A DNA stretch of 64,000 bases from Chromobacterium rhizoryzae (lineage in GTDB: Bacteria; Pseudomonadota; Gammaproteobacteria; Burkholderiales; Chromobacteriaceae), in NCBI RefSeq assembly GCF_020544465.1, contig NZ_CP066126.1, forward strand, positions 62,001 through 126,000. Reading direction: 5' to 3'. The notes beneath the pieces are model-generated. The model saw nothing but the letters and a program-made list of their open reading frames with translations. It made no database searches and was not told the DNA's origin. A program made the translations under genes and the position numbers. Below are positions 17,194 to 25,527 of this stretch, piece after piece (the first letter of the stretch is position 1; every line of letters starts with the position of its first letter).

Positions 17194-18450
17194 ATGAGTC
17201 AAAACTCAATTCAATCCCTGCTGCCTATTTCCCGGGGCCGGGCGCTAGGCTTTTGCCTATTGCTGGCCGCTTTTGAACTGCTGACGTATATCGGCAGCGA
17301 TATGGTGATGCCGGCCATGTTGCAAGTCGTCGCGGACTTGAACGCCGACGCCCGCCACGTGCCCACCGCGCTCAACGCCTATCTGCTGGGCGGGGTGGCC
17401 CTGCAATGGCTGATTGGCCCATTGTCCGACCGTTACGGCCGCAAACCGCTGCTGGTGGCCGGCGCCGTCGGCTTCGCCCTGGCCTGTCTCGCCGCCGTCG
17501 GCAGCCGCGACATCGAGCTGTTCAATCTGCTGCGCTTCATCCAGGGCCTGTCGCTGGGCTTCGTGATGGTGGTCAGCTATCCGGCGCTGCAAGAAGCGTT
17601 TCCGGAAAAAGACGCGGTGCGCCTGATGGCCTTGCTGGCCAATATCGCGCTGCTGTCGCCGCTGGTCGGCCCGCTGCTGGGCAGCTTGTTGCTGGGCCTG
17701 CTGCCCTGGCGCGGCCTGTTCGCGCTGATCGGCGCGCTGGCGGCGCTGGTGGCCGTCGGCCTGTGGCGCTGGATGCCGGAAACCCTGGGCGCGGAGCGTC
17801 GCGACGGCAGCCGGCTGGCGGCAAGCCCGCTGCGCCTGGGCCGCAGCGCGCGCCAGTACGCGGCGCTGCTGCGCAACGCCCCCTTCATACAGGGCAGCGT
17901 GGCGCTGGGCCTGCTGTCCATTCCGCTGGTGGGCTGGATCGGCCTGTCGCCCTTGCTGCTGATGCGCGGCCTGGGCCTGTCCGGCATTGAATACGGCCTG
18001 TGGCAGCTGCCGGTGTTCGGCGGCCTGATCGCCGGCAATCTGACCTTGAACCGGCTGGCGGCGCGCCTGGAGCTGGAGCGGGTGCTGCGGCTGGCGCTGC
18101 TGCCCTTGTTCGGCGGCCTGGCGACGATGCTGGCGCTGACCTGGTCCAGCGGCGCGCTGCCGGCGCTGGCGGCGGGCCTGACGCTGTACGCCTTCGGCCT
18201 GGGCCTGGGCCACGCCACCCTGTACCGCTTCACCCTCTACGCCAGCGACAGCGGCAAGGGCGCGGTGGCGGCGATGCTGGGCATGATCTCCACCGCCTTG
18301 CTCGGCCTGGGTTGCAGCGCGCTGGCCTGGCTGGGCGCAGGCGCCGGCCTGCAAGCCTTCGCCGGCTGGGCCGCGCTGGGCGCCGGCCTGGCGGCCTGGC
18401 CGCTGTGGCGCTTGCTCAAGCAGCGCGCTTACGCGCTGCAAGCGGCTTGA
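17194..18450 (+). CDS. MdfA-like MFS multidrug or metabolite exporter
   Basis: This 418-residue inner-membrane protein has about 12 helices and resembles E. coli MdfA (410 residues). TM1 reads FELLTYIGSDMVMP and keeps both the acidic residues known as Glu26 and Asp34 in MdfA. The A-motif GPLSDRYGRKP and the PLVGPLLGSLL antiporter motif are present. ATG 17194 gives the short N-terminus typical of MdfA; ATG 17146 is in frame but adds residues with no family match. Neither has a clear ribosome site. It heads the LuxE/LuxC-like unit, 29 bases upstream of the next gene, so it may export that pathway's product. Confidence 0.8.
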   Translation: MSQNSIQSLLPISRGRALGFCLLLAAFELLTYIGSDMVMPAMLQVVADLNADARHVPTALNAYLLGGVALQWLIGPLSDRYGRKPLLVAGAVGFALACLAAVGSRDIELFNLLRFIQGLSLGFVMVVSYPALQEAFPEKDAVRLMALLANIALLSPLVGPLLGSLLLGLLPWRGLFALIGALAALVAVGLWRWMPETLGAERRDGSRLAASPLRLGRSARQYAALLRNAPFIQGSVALGLLSIPLVGWIGLSPLLLMRGLGLSGIEYGLWQLPVFGGLIAGNLTLNRLAARLELERVLRLALLPLFGGLATMLALTWSSGALPALAAGLTLYAFGLGLGHATLYRFTLYASDSGKGAVAAMLGMISTALLGLGCSALAWLGAGAGLQAFAGWAALGAGLAAWPLWRLLKQRAYALQAA

Positions 18451-18479
18451 ATCCCCTTCCTCATTCCCGGAGCTCCACC

Positions 18480-19604
18480 ATGCTGAACCATGTCGACGCG
18501 CTGTGCGCGCTGGAACACCCTTATCGCGCCGATGCCGACGGCGACCGCCTGTTCGACGCCGCCATGCGCGAGCTGAGCCATTACCACTGCGAACACACGC
18601 CCGGCTACCGCCATTGGCTGCAGGCCAACGGCCTGGACGCCGCCGCGCTGGACGGTCTGGACGATTGGTCGCGGCTGCCGCCGCTGTTCGCCAACTACTT
18701 CAAACGCCAATTGGTGGTGAGCGCCGCCGGCCAGGACGCGCTGGAGCTGACCTCCTCCGGCACCACCGGCCAGAAAAGCCGCATGCGTTACGACGCGCGC
18801 AGCCTGGGCGCGGCGCAAAGCATGGTGGACCGCATCTTCCGGCATTACGGCTGGGACACGCCGCAACAGCCGTGCAACTACCTGCTGCTCAGCTACGAGC
18901 CGGCCGGCGCCATCACCTTGGGCACCGCCTACACCGACCAATTCCTGTGCAAATACGCGCCGGTGAACCAGGCCTGTTACGCCTTGCGCCACAACGGCCA
19001 CGGCAATGAGTTCGATCCCTTCGGCGTGATCCGCGCCCTGCAGGACTTCGCCGAACAAGGCCTGCCGGTGCGCATGCTGGGCTTCCCCGCCTTCCTGTGG
19101 TTCGCGCTGGAGCGCATGCGGGAACTGGGCCTGCCGCCGCTGCAACTGCACCCGGAATCGCTGGTGTTCCTGGGCGGCGGCTGGAAAACCCACGCCGACC
19201 GCGCCATTCCCAAGGCCGAGCTGTACCGGCGGCTGGGCGAGCAACTGGGCATTCCGGACGCGCGCTGCCGCGACGGCTACGGCGCGGTGGAGCACCCGGT
19301 GCCTTACGTGGAATGCGAACGCCACCGCTTCCACCTGCCCAGCTACGCCCGCGCGGTGATCCGCGACACCGCCAGCCTGCGGCCGCAGCCTTACGGAGCC
19401 GCCGGCTTCCTCAACCTGCTGTCGCCCTACATCACCTCCAGCCCGGCCCACAGCATCGTGATGGGCGATCTGGCCGTGCTGCATCCGGCCGAGAGCTGCG
19501 GCTGCGGCCTGGCCACCGACTGGTTCGAACTGCTGGGCCGCGCCGGCACCAGCAAGAGCCGCAGCTGCGCGGTGGCCGCCTCCGAATTGATCAAGGAATC
19601 CTGA
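18480..19604 (+). CDS. LuxE-like acyl-protein synthetase
   Basis: This 374-residue adenylate-forming enzyme is of the LuxE type, which activates a fatty or other carboxylic acid as acyl-AMP and passes it to a Cys for reduction. The phosphate loop LTSSGTTGQKS is near residue 90. FLGGGWKTH and the DGYGAVEHPVPYVEC segment fit the family. A Cys lies 12 residues from the end (SKSRSCAVA, residue ~363), where LuxE has its acyl-carrying Cys. A CGCG Cys pair precedes it. The gene lies between the MFS gene and a LuxC fusion. The substrate is unknown. Confidence 0.8.
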   Translation: MLNHVDALCALEHPYRADADGDRLFDAAMRELSHYHCEHTPGYRHWLQANGLDAAALDGLDDWSRLPPLFANYFKRQLVVSAAGQDALELTSSGTTGQKSRMRYDARSLGAAQSMVDRIFRHYGWDTPQQPCNYLLLSYEPAGAITLGTAYTDQFLCKYAPVNQACYALRHNGHGNEFDPFGVIRALQDFAEQGLPVRMLGFPAFLWFALERMRELGLPPLQLHPESLVFLGGGWKTHADRAIPKAELYRRLGEQLGIPDARCRDGYGAVEHPVPYVECERHRFHLPSYARAVIRDTASLRPQPYGAAGFLNLLSPYITSSPAHSIVMGDLAVLHPAESCGCGLATDWFELLGRAGTSKSRSCAVAASELIKES

Positions 19605-19605
19605 T

Positions 19606-22029
19606 ATGTATCTATTGAACGGAACACTGAACGCCGCCGCGGACGCCGCCGCCGCGCTGGCGCAATTGCAAGCCGGCCTGCCGGCCGCGCTGGCCCGGCC
19701 GCCGGCCTTGGACGCGGTGCTGGATTGCGCCGAGCGCTTCGCCGCCGCGCTGCCGGCACGGGCGGAGGCCCTGGGCCTGGACGCCGCCGCCGTCGACGCG
19801 CTGCAAGGTTTTTGCCGGCGCGAGGCGCTGGAAGCCAAGGTCGGCCGCGAGCTGGGCGAACAGGCCTTCTCGCTGCGCCGCTTCGACTACCGCCAGCCGC
19901 GCTTCGAAAGCTGGCGGCCGCTGGGCCTGGTGGCCCACATCACCCCGGCCAACGCGCCGCTGCTGCCCTTCATGGCGGTGCTGGAAAGCTTGCTGGCCGG
20001 CAACGTCAACTGGCTGCGCCCCAGCGGCAGCGACCAAGGCCGCAGCGCGCGGCTGCTGGCCGATTTTCTGAGCCACGACGCCGCCGGCGATCTGGCCGCC
20101 CACGTGGCGGTGCTGCCGCTGGCCACCGACCAATTGGCCGGCCTGCTGGCCCGCGCCGACGCCGTGTCCGCCTGGGGCGGCGACGCCGCGCTGGAAGCGA
20201 TCCGCCGCCAAGTGCCGGCCGGCTGCCGCTGGATACCCTGGGGCCACCGCATCAGCTTCGCCTACCTGGACCCGGCCGCGGCGACGGAGGCCGATTACGA
20301 CGCGCTGGCCGACGACGTCTGCCGTTTCGACCAGCAAGCCTGCTCCAGCCCGCAATGCCTGCTGGTGGACAGCGAGGACGAAGCCGTCTTGCGCGGCGCG
20401 GCCCAGGCCATGGCCGCCGCGCTGGCGCGGCGCGCGCCGGCCTGGCCGGCCCTGCAGCCGGACGTGCAGGAAGCCGCGGAAATCTCCAGCCAGCTGGCCA
20501 TGATGCGGCTGGACCAGTCTTTCGCCGGCGTGGCCGGCGCGGTGGAGCAGGGCGAGGGCTGGCGCGTGGCCTGGGCGCAGCGCCAGGAACTGGCGGCCTC
20601 GCCGCTGTTCCGCACCCTGCAACTGCGGCCGGCGCCGCGCGCGCGGCTGGTGGAGCTGCTGCTGCCCTGGCGCACCCATTTGCAAAGCTGCGGGCTGATC
20701 GCCGCGCCGGAACAGCTGCCGGCGCTCAGCCGCTTGCTGCTGGACGCCGGCGTCGGCCGGCTGTGCCCGGCGGGAGCGATGCACGACGGCTACGCCGGCG
20801 AGCCGCACGACGGCGTTTACGCGCTGAGCCGGCTGACGCGGCGGGTGTCGGTCAGCCTGCGCGACGGCCAACTGCCGGGCCATGCGACGCTGGACGCCTT
20901 GCCGCCGCCGCCGGCCGGCCTGGACGCGCTGCCGGTGATGGACAAAACGGCCTTCCAGCAAGCTGAAATGGGGCCGGCCGCCCAGCTGTTCTTCCGCAGC
21001 GGCGGCAGCAGCGGCGAACCCAAACTGGCCGGCTTCAGCTACCGCGACTACCACCGCCAGATGCAGGCGGCGGCGGACGGCCTGCTCGCCGCCGGCCTGG
21101 ACCCGGCGCATGACCGGGTGATGAATCTGCTCTACGGCGGCAACCTCTACGGCGGCATGCTCAGCTTCTTCACCATCCTGGACAAGCTGGGCGTGCCGCA
21201 ATACCCGATGGGCGGCCCGGTGGACGACGACTTCAGCCAGATCGCCCACTTCATCGTGTCCCAAGGCGTCAACACCCTGGTGGGGATGCCGGGCACCTTG
21301 CAGCGCCTGTTCGAATGCGAGGAAACCGCGCTGCGCGCCTACGGCGGCGTGCGCAAGCTGTTCTGCGGCGGCGAACACATCAGCGACGGCCAGCGCCAGT
21401 TCCTGGCCGGCTTCGGCGTGGAGCTGATCCGCTCCGCGATGTACGGGTCGGTGGACGCCGGCCCGCTGGGCCACGCCTGCGGCCATGGCCGCGACGGCGA
21501 ATTCCATCTATTGGCCGATATCCAGTGGCTGGAAATCCTGGAACAGGACAGCGACCGCCCGGCCGCGCCCGGCGCCGTCGGCCGCCTGGCCTTCACCTCG
21601 CTGGCGCGAGAAGGCCAGAGCGTGCGGCGCTACGACCTGGGCGATCTGGGCCGCTGGCTGCCCGGCCGCTGCGGCTGCGGCCTGCCGGCGCCGCGCTTCC
21701 AGCTCACCGGCCGCCACGGCGCGCTGCTGCGCGCCGGCACCATCTTCGTCAACCCGGAAGCGCTGTCCGCGCCGCTGGGCCTGGCTGTGCAATGGCTGGT
21801 GGACCACGCCGCCAGCGGCGGCGACCGCATCCGGGTGCTGGCCGACGGCGACGCCGCGCAGGTGCGCGCCCGCCTGCTGCAACACCCGATGCTGAACGAG
21901 GTGGTCAGCGGCGGCCTGCTGCAACTGGACGTCATCGCCACCCCGGCCGGCCAGTTCCAGCGCCATCCGCAAAGCGGCAAGACCCCGCTGGTGTTGGACC
22001 TGCGCCGCAACACGGAGCCGGCGCGATGA
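19606..22029 (+). CDS. Fusion of LuxC-like acyl reductase and adenylate-forming enzyme
   Basis: This 807-residue two-domain protein. Residues ~1-420 match LuxC acyl-CoA/acyl-protein reductases: HITPANAPLLPFMAVLESLLAGNVN (cofactor region) and RFDQQACSSPQCL with the catalytic Cys at ~246. Residues ~440-800 form a PaaK/F390-synthetase-like adenylation domain with FFRSGGSSGEPK at ~462-473, KLFCGGEH, YGSVDAGPLGHAC and RRYDLGDLGRW. LuxC is normally a single-domain protein of ~480 residues, so the fusion is unusual. It starts one base after luxE's stop and ends in an ATGA overlap with the next gene. It probably reduces an activated acid to an aldehyde with NADPH. Confidence 0.8.
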   Translation: MYLLNGTLNAAADAAAALAQLQAGLPAALARPPALDAVLDCAERFAAALPARAEALGLDAAAVDALQGFCRREALEAKVGRELGEQAFSLRRFDYRQPRFESWRPLGLVAHITPANAPLLPFMAVLESLLAGNVNWLRPSGSDQGRSARLLADFLSHDAAGDLAAHVAVLPLATDQLAGLLARADAVSAWGGDAALEAIRRQVPAGCRWIPWGHRISFAYLDPAAATEADYDALADDVCRFDQQACSSPQCLLVDSEDEAVLRGAAQAMAAALARRAPAWPALQPDVQEAAEISSQLAMMRLDQSFAGVAGAVEQGEGWRVAWAQRQELAASPLFRTLQLRPAPRARLVELLLPWRTHLQSCGLIAAPEQLPALSRLLLDAGVGRLCPAGAMHDGYAGEPHDGVYALSRLTRRVSVSLRDGQLPGHATLDALPPPPAGLDALPVMDKTAFQQAEMGPAAQLFFRSGGSSGEPKLAGFSYRDYHRQMQAAADGLLAAGLDPAHDRVMNLLYGGNLYGGMLSFFTILDKLGVPQYPMGGPVDDDFSQIAHFIVSQGVNTLVGMPGTLQRLFECEETALRAYGGVRKLFCGGEHISDGQRQFLAGFGVELIRSAMYGSVDAGPLGHACGHGRDGEFHLLADIQWLEILEQDSDRPAAPGAVGRLAFTSLAREGQSVRRYDLGDLGRWLPGRCGCGLPAPRFQLTGRHGALLRAGTIFVNPEALSAPLGLAVQWLVDHAASGGDRIRVLADGDAAQVRARLLQHPMLNEVVSGGLLQLDVIATPAGQFQRHPQSGKTPLVLDLRRNTEPAR

Positions 22030-23300
22030 AGGCCGCCACGAAGGCCGGGCTGCGCCGGCTGGTGGAACACGCCCGCGCCCACTCGCCGTTTTTCAGCGCG
22101 CTGTACCGCGAGCTGCCGGCGGACTGGACGCTGAGCGATCTGCCGCTGATCGAGCCGGCGGACTACTGGCGCCAATGCCAGCCGCTGGAAAACTGGCCGG
22201 TGCTGAGCGGCCCGCTGGCGGACGGCCATGTGTTCAAGACCGGCGGCTCCACCAGCGAGGGCAAGCTGTCGGTGTTCCGCCGCGACGAATGGCAGGCCTT
22301 CGTGCGCGCCTTCGGCCAAGGCCTGGGCCGGCAACTGCTGCCCGGCGACCGCGTCGCCAACCTGTTCTTCGCCGGCGATCTCTACACCAGCCTGCTCTTC
22401 ATCCACGGCGCGCTGTCGCACTCGCCGGCGCCGGTGGTGGAGTTTCCCTTCACCTGCAATGTCGAGGACGCGGCGCTGGCCGACGCCATCGCCGCGCTGG
22501 ACATCAATGTGCTGGCCGGCGTGCCGGTGCAACTGGTGCGCTTCGCCAGCTGGCTGCAACAGGCCGGCCGCGCGCTGCCCGGCGTGCGCTGCCTGCTTTA
22601 CGGCGGCGAAAGCCTGTTCGCCGAGCAACTGGCCCTGCTGGGCCGGGTGTTTCCCAATGCCCGCATCGGCTCCATAGGCTGCGCCAGCGTGGACGCCGGC
22701 CTGATCGGCGCCGCCGGGCCGGATTGCGCCCAGGGCGAACACCGCGTGTTCGACGCCGACACCATCGTCGAAATCATCGACGAGGCCAGCGGCCTGCCGA
22801 TCACGGAGCCGGACCGCAAAGGCCTGCTGGTGGTCAGCAATCTGCAACGGCGGCTGATGCCGGTGATCCGCTACCCCACCGGCGATCTGGCCTGCTGGCG
22901 CGAGCCGGCCGGGCGGCCGGAACGCAAGTTCGCGCTGCAAGGGCGCGCCAGCCGCGGCCACCGCGTGCGCGTCTGCACGCTGTCCTTATTCCCGGACGAA
23001 CTGGACCCGCTGCTGCGGGGGCAGGACGGCGTGCTGGCCTGGCAGCTGCTGGTGGGCCGCCGCGACGGCGTCGACACCCTCAGCCTGCGAGTGGCCAGCG
23101 AATACGCGCCGGCCCCGGCGGCGGAGCCGCTGCGCGAACGGCTGCTGGCCGCGCAACCGGCCTTGGCCGAACTCTGCCGCCAGGGCCTGCTGCGGCTGGA
23201 CGTCGCTTATTGCGCGCCGGAGGCCATGCTCACCCATCCGCGTTCCGGCAAGCTGATGCGCGTGGTGGACCAGCGCGCTTACGACGAGGTGGCGGCATGA
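22026..23300 (+). CDS. Stand-alone adenylate-forming enzyme (PaaK-like)
   Basis: This 424-residue protein resembles the C-terminal half of the preceding fusion protein. FKTGGSTSEGKLSVF at ~70 is the phosphate loop, FAGDLYTSLLFIHGAL and LLYGGESL follow, and IRYPTGDLACW is the adenylation-domain core near residue 280. It is a likely carboxylate-activating enzyme (AMP- or CoA-forming). It is coupled by ATGA at both ends, so the stoichiometry may matter. Its substrate is unknown; an amino or aryl acid is as possible as a fatty acid. Confidence 0.75.
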   Translation: MKAATKAGLRRLVEHARAHSPFFSALYRELPADWTLSDLPLIEPADYWRQCQPLENWPVLSGPLADGHVFKTGGSTSEGKLSVFRRDEWQAFVRAFGQGLGRQLLPGDRVANLFFAGDLYTSLLFIHGALSHSPAPVVEFPFTCNVEDAALADAIAALDINVLAGVPVQLVRFASWLQQAGRALPGVRCLLYGGESLFAEQLALLGRVFPNARIGSIGCASVDAGLIGAAGPDCAQGEHRVFDADTIVEIIDEASGLPITEPDRKGLLVVSNLQRRLMPVIRYPTGDLACWREPAGRPERKFALQGRASRGHRVRVCTLSLFPDELDPLLRGQDGVLAWQLLVGRRDGVDTLSLRVASEYAPAPAAEPLRERLLAAQPALAELCRQGLLRLDVAYCAPEAMLTHPRSGKLMRVVDQRAYDEVAA

Positions 23301-24208
23301 GCATCGCCATCCGCGATTTCCAGGCGGACGACGCCGCCGGCGTCAGCGCCTTGTTCCGCGCCATCTACGGCGAACACTACGTCTATCCCGACGTGTATCT
23401 GCCGTCTATGATCCGCCGCCACAACGCCGCCGGCCGCTGGCATTCCGCCGTCGCCGTGAGCGGCGGCCGGGTGCTGGGCCACGCCGCGCTGTGGCGCGAC
23501 CCGCATTGTCCGGGCAGCGCCGAGCTGGCGCTCAACGTGGTGCATCCGGACGCCCGCGGCCAGGGCCTGGCCACCGCGCTGGGCCGCCATCTGCGCGCCC
23601 AAGGCATAGCCCTGGGCCTGAGCATGCTCACCATCAAGCAAGTGTCGTCCCACGGCCAGAGCCAGCGCCTGGCCAAGACCCTGGGCTTCCACACCACCGG
23701 CCTGCTGCTGGACTACGTGGCCTCGCCGTTTGGCCAGCCGCAGCCGGAAAGCATCGTGCTGGGCTGCCTGCCGCTGCAAAGCCGGCCGATCCCGGCGCTG
23801 AACTGGCCGGCGGCGTGGCGGGAATGGCTGACGCCGCTGACCCGCGCCTTCGGCAGCGCGCCGCCGCCGGCGCAGGGGCCGGCCGGCGGACTCAGCATCG
23901 CCAGCCACGGCCGGCGGCTGGAAGTGGGGCTGGAGGACGTCAGCGGCGGCCGGCTGCGGGAAGTGGCGGCGCTGCCGGCCGGGCGGCTGGTCTACGTCAG
24001 GCTGGCGCTGGGGCCGGACGCCCCGCGCGCGGCGGACGCCTTGCAACAGGCCGGCTTCGTCTGCGGCGGCCTGGTGCCCGGCCCGGACGGCAGCTGGCAG
24101 GCGCTGCTGCTGCGCGGACACGGCCGGCAGGAACTGGCGCTGAGCTGCCCTTTGGCCAATCGTCTGCATCAGTTGAGCCGGCAGGTGGCGGCGGCCGTTG
24201 CCGCCTGA
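23297..24208 (+). CDS. GNAT-family N-acetyl/acyltransferase
   Basis: This 303-residue protein has an N-terminal GNAT domain (about 1-155) with motif A VVHPDARGQGLATALG (acyl-CoA pyrophosphate loop) and GFHTTGLL. The remaining ~150 residues are unassigned and may be a second, degenerate GNAT half (DALQQAGFVCGGLVP). It is last in the five-gene unit and overlaps the previous gene by ATGA. In this setting it could acylate the amine of the pathway product; this is inference. A stem follows its stop (24253-24305). Confidence 0.75.
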   Translation: MSIAIRDFQADDAAGVSALFRAIYGEHYVYPDVYLPSMIRRHNAAGRWHSAVAVSGGRVLGHAALWRDPHCPGSAELALNVVHPDARGQGLATALGRHLRAQGIALGLSMLTIKQVSSHGQSQRLAKTLGFHTTGLLLDYVASPFGQPQPESIVLGCLPLQSRPIPALNWPAAWREWLTPLTRAFGSAPPPAQGPAGGLSIASHGRRLEVGLEDVSGGRLREVAALPAGRLVYVRLALGPDAPRAADALQQAGFVCGGLVPGPDGSWQALLLRGHGRQELALSCPLANRLHQLSRQVAAAVAA

Positions 24209-24252
24209 GGCCCGTGTCTCCCCAGCGCCTTGACGGCCTCTGCCAGCCTGTT

Positions 24253-24305
24253 TAGGCTTGGTCCCGCGCTGCGCTCAATCACGCCGCGTCGGGCTGGCAA
24301 GCCTA
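24253..24305 (+). terminator. Long stem-loop after the GNAT gene
   Basis: TAGGCTTG (24253-24260) pairs with CAAGCCTA (24298-24305), and CCCG with CGGG inside. There is no T tract, so it is a possible terminator or part of the structured leader that follows. It lies 45 bases after the operon's last stop codon. Confidence 0.4.
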
Positions 24306-24310
24306 TAAAT

Positions 24311-24429
24311 TACTAGACCGCAGACAAGCCGTGTCCGCCTTTGGCACTGCTACGTCTGCTGCCACGCCGTACCCATTCGGGACGGGCCGTGGCAGGGAGT
24401 CCTCTGGACTGCCGGTCGTTGGTCTAGTA
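24311..24429 (+). ncRNA. Candidate structured RNA with four-way junction
   Basis: 119 bases fold into a closed cloverleaf. P1 is TACTAGACC (24311-24319) with GGTCTAGTA (24421-24429), 9 perfect pairs. P2 is GCAGAC (24320-24325) with GTCTGC (24354-24359), with an inner GTG..CAC stem. P3 is TGCCACG (24360-24366) with CGTGGCA (24388-24394), directly abutting P2. P4 is AGTCC/GGACT (24398-24410). I do not recognise a known riboswitch or sRNA family. It precedes two small unknown genes on the same strand, so it may be a cis-regulatory leader or an independent RNA. Confidence 0.45.
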
Positions 24430-24455
24430 AGCCGGTCTTGCCACCTTGTCATGTG

Positions 24456-24480
24456 CCTGTCCCAGCCTCGCCTGGGCAGG
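24456..24480 (+). promoter_or_regulatory. Hairpin just before the small ORF at 24507
   Basis: CCTGTCCCAG pairs with CTGGGCAGG (one bulged T, 6-base loop), ending 26 bases before the start codon. It could be an attenuator hairpin acting with the cloverleaf at 24311-24429, or a weak terminator of it. Confidence 0.35.
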
Positions 24481-24506
24481 TTTCCAAAGCTGACATGGAG
24501 ACCGTG

Positions 24507-24887
24507 ATGACCTTTTCCACCTTTCCCCCCGCAATGCCTCCTCCCGCCTGTCCCCATGGCGCAGGAGAACGCCCCGAGCCCGCCGCTGCGCCGGTGATGG
24601 AGCAACTGCGTTCCTGCGCTCAGCGCTTGCCCGCCGCCGCCGGCAATGTGCTGCTGCTGGGCGATCTGGGCCGCCAACTGAACGATTGCTATATCGAGCT
24701 GGACTCCGCTCTGTTGAGCGGGGTGATGGACATGCGCGCCGCCCACACCGGGTTGTTGGCGCTGCTGACCTTGCTGGAACGCCGCGACGAGCCCTTGCTG
24801 TTCAGCAGCGAGGAGGCGCTGGCCTTGCTGGAGCCGATACAGCAGCGTTTGCAACGCGGTCTGGAGCACGTCAACGGCGTGCTGTGA
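24507..24887 (+). CDS. Small protein of unknown function
   Basis: This 126-residue protein has a Pro-rich N-terminus (TFPPAMPPPACP) followed by a mostly helical part (~35-126) rich in Leu and Ala with short heptad-like stretches (LLALLTLLERR, LALLEPIQQRLQRGLEHVNGVL). There is no signal peptide or transmembrane segment. ATG 24507 has GGAG 6 bases upstream; ATGs at 24495 and 24438 are in frame but lack a site. It may belong to a small DUF family seen in Ralstonia and Chromobacterium (possibly DUF1484), but I am unsure. It forms a pair with the next gene. Confidence 0.6.
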   Translation: MTFSTFPPAMPPPACPHGAGERPEPAAAPVMEQLRSCAQRLPAAAGNVLLLGDLGRQLNDCYIELDSALLSGVMDMRAAHTGLLALLTLLERRDEPLLFSSEEALALLEPIQQRLQRGLEHVNGVL

Positions 24888-24905
24888 CGCTTGGACAGGG
24901 AGAAC

Positions 24906-25310
24906 ATGGCCATGATGAAGCTGCTGATCCAACACAATGAGGCGCTCAAAGGCGCGGCGCGTTTAATTGTCGATTACGAGATGCGCCTGGGAGTGATTGC
25001 GCTGAAGGACAGCAACCCGCTCCATCCGGACAACACCGCGGCGGTTCAGCGGCAGATCAAGCGGGCGTTGGCGGACTTTTATTATTGGAGCCGGTGGCAG
25101 GGCGAGCACGAGCCGGCCCGCGCCGCCTTATTGGCGATGTGGGCGTCCGGGAAATGGAGCAGCCGCGATCTCTGCGCGCAGCAATGTTATCTCTTGGCGG
25201 GCTTCCGCAACGTAACTACCGCCCGCCTGGCGCTGGTGGGCGCGCCGATACCGGACCCTGACGCCGTCCAAAGGGGCGGGGCCTTAGAAGCGGTTCAACC
25301 ATCCCGCTGA
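24906..25310 (+). CDS. Small hypothetical protein
   Basis: This 134-residue protein is likely co-transcribed with the preceding gene, 18 bases away. AGGGAG precedes ATG 24906, while ATGs at 24912 and 24915 are equally spaced alternatives. It is predicted mainly helical with an aromatic patch (DFYYWSRW) and a Cys in RDLCAQQCYLLAGF. No known domain is recognised. Codon use is like that of the neighbours. Confidence 0.55.
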   Translation: MAMMKLLIQHNEALKGAARLIVDYEMRLGVIALKDSNPLHPDNTAAVQRQIKRALADFYYWSRWQGEHEPARAALLAMWASGKWSSRDLCAQQCYLLAGFRNVTTARLALVGAPIPDPDAVQRGGALEAVQPSR

Positions 25311-25457
25311 AGCGCAGCGGACTTTGAACAGGTTCTGAGGCCTGCGGTGGGTGACGATCTGGGGGATTCGATGGCGGCCAAAACCCGGCGTCAGCGGCTT
25401 GCGCTTGAGTTTTATCGGCAAAGCCGGGATGGCCGTTCCATGATGAAGGGCGTGAAC

Positions 25458-25478
25458 TTCAAACGCGCAAGCGTTGAA
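25458..25478. promoter_or_regulatory. LysR-type operator (TTCAA-N11-TTGAA)
   Basis: A dyad TTCAA-N11-TTGAA fits the T-N11-A consensus of LysR-type recognition sites exactly. It sits 50 bases before the LysR start codon, the usual place for autoregulation. A TAAAAT box lies just downstream. Confidence 0.6.
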
Positions 25479-25527
25479 AGTTATTGGTGTAAAATGAATT
25501 AATAAAGCCAATCAATTCCACTTCGTC

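Noticed and set aside
24311..24429. tRNA or tmRNA from the cloverleaf shape
   Set aside because: 119 bases, no acceptor CCA-type end, no T-loop GTTC or anticodon arm pattern.
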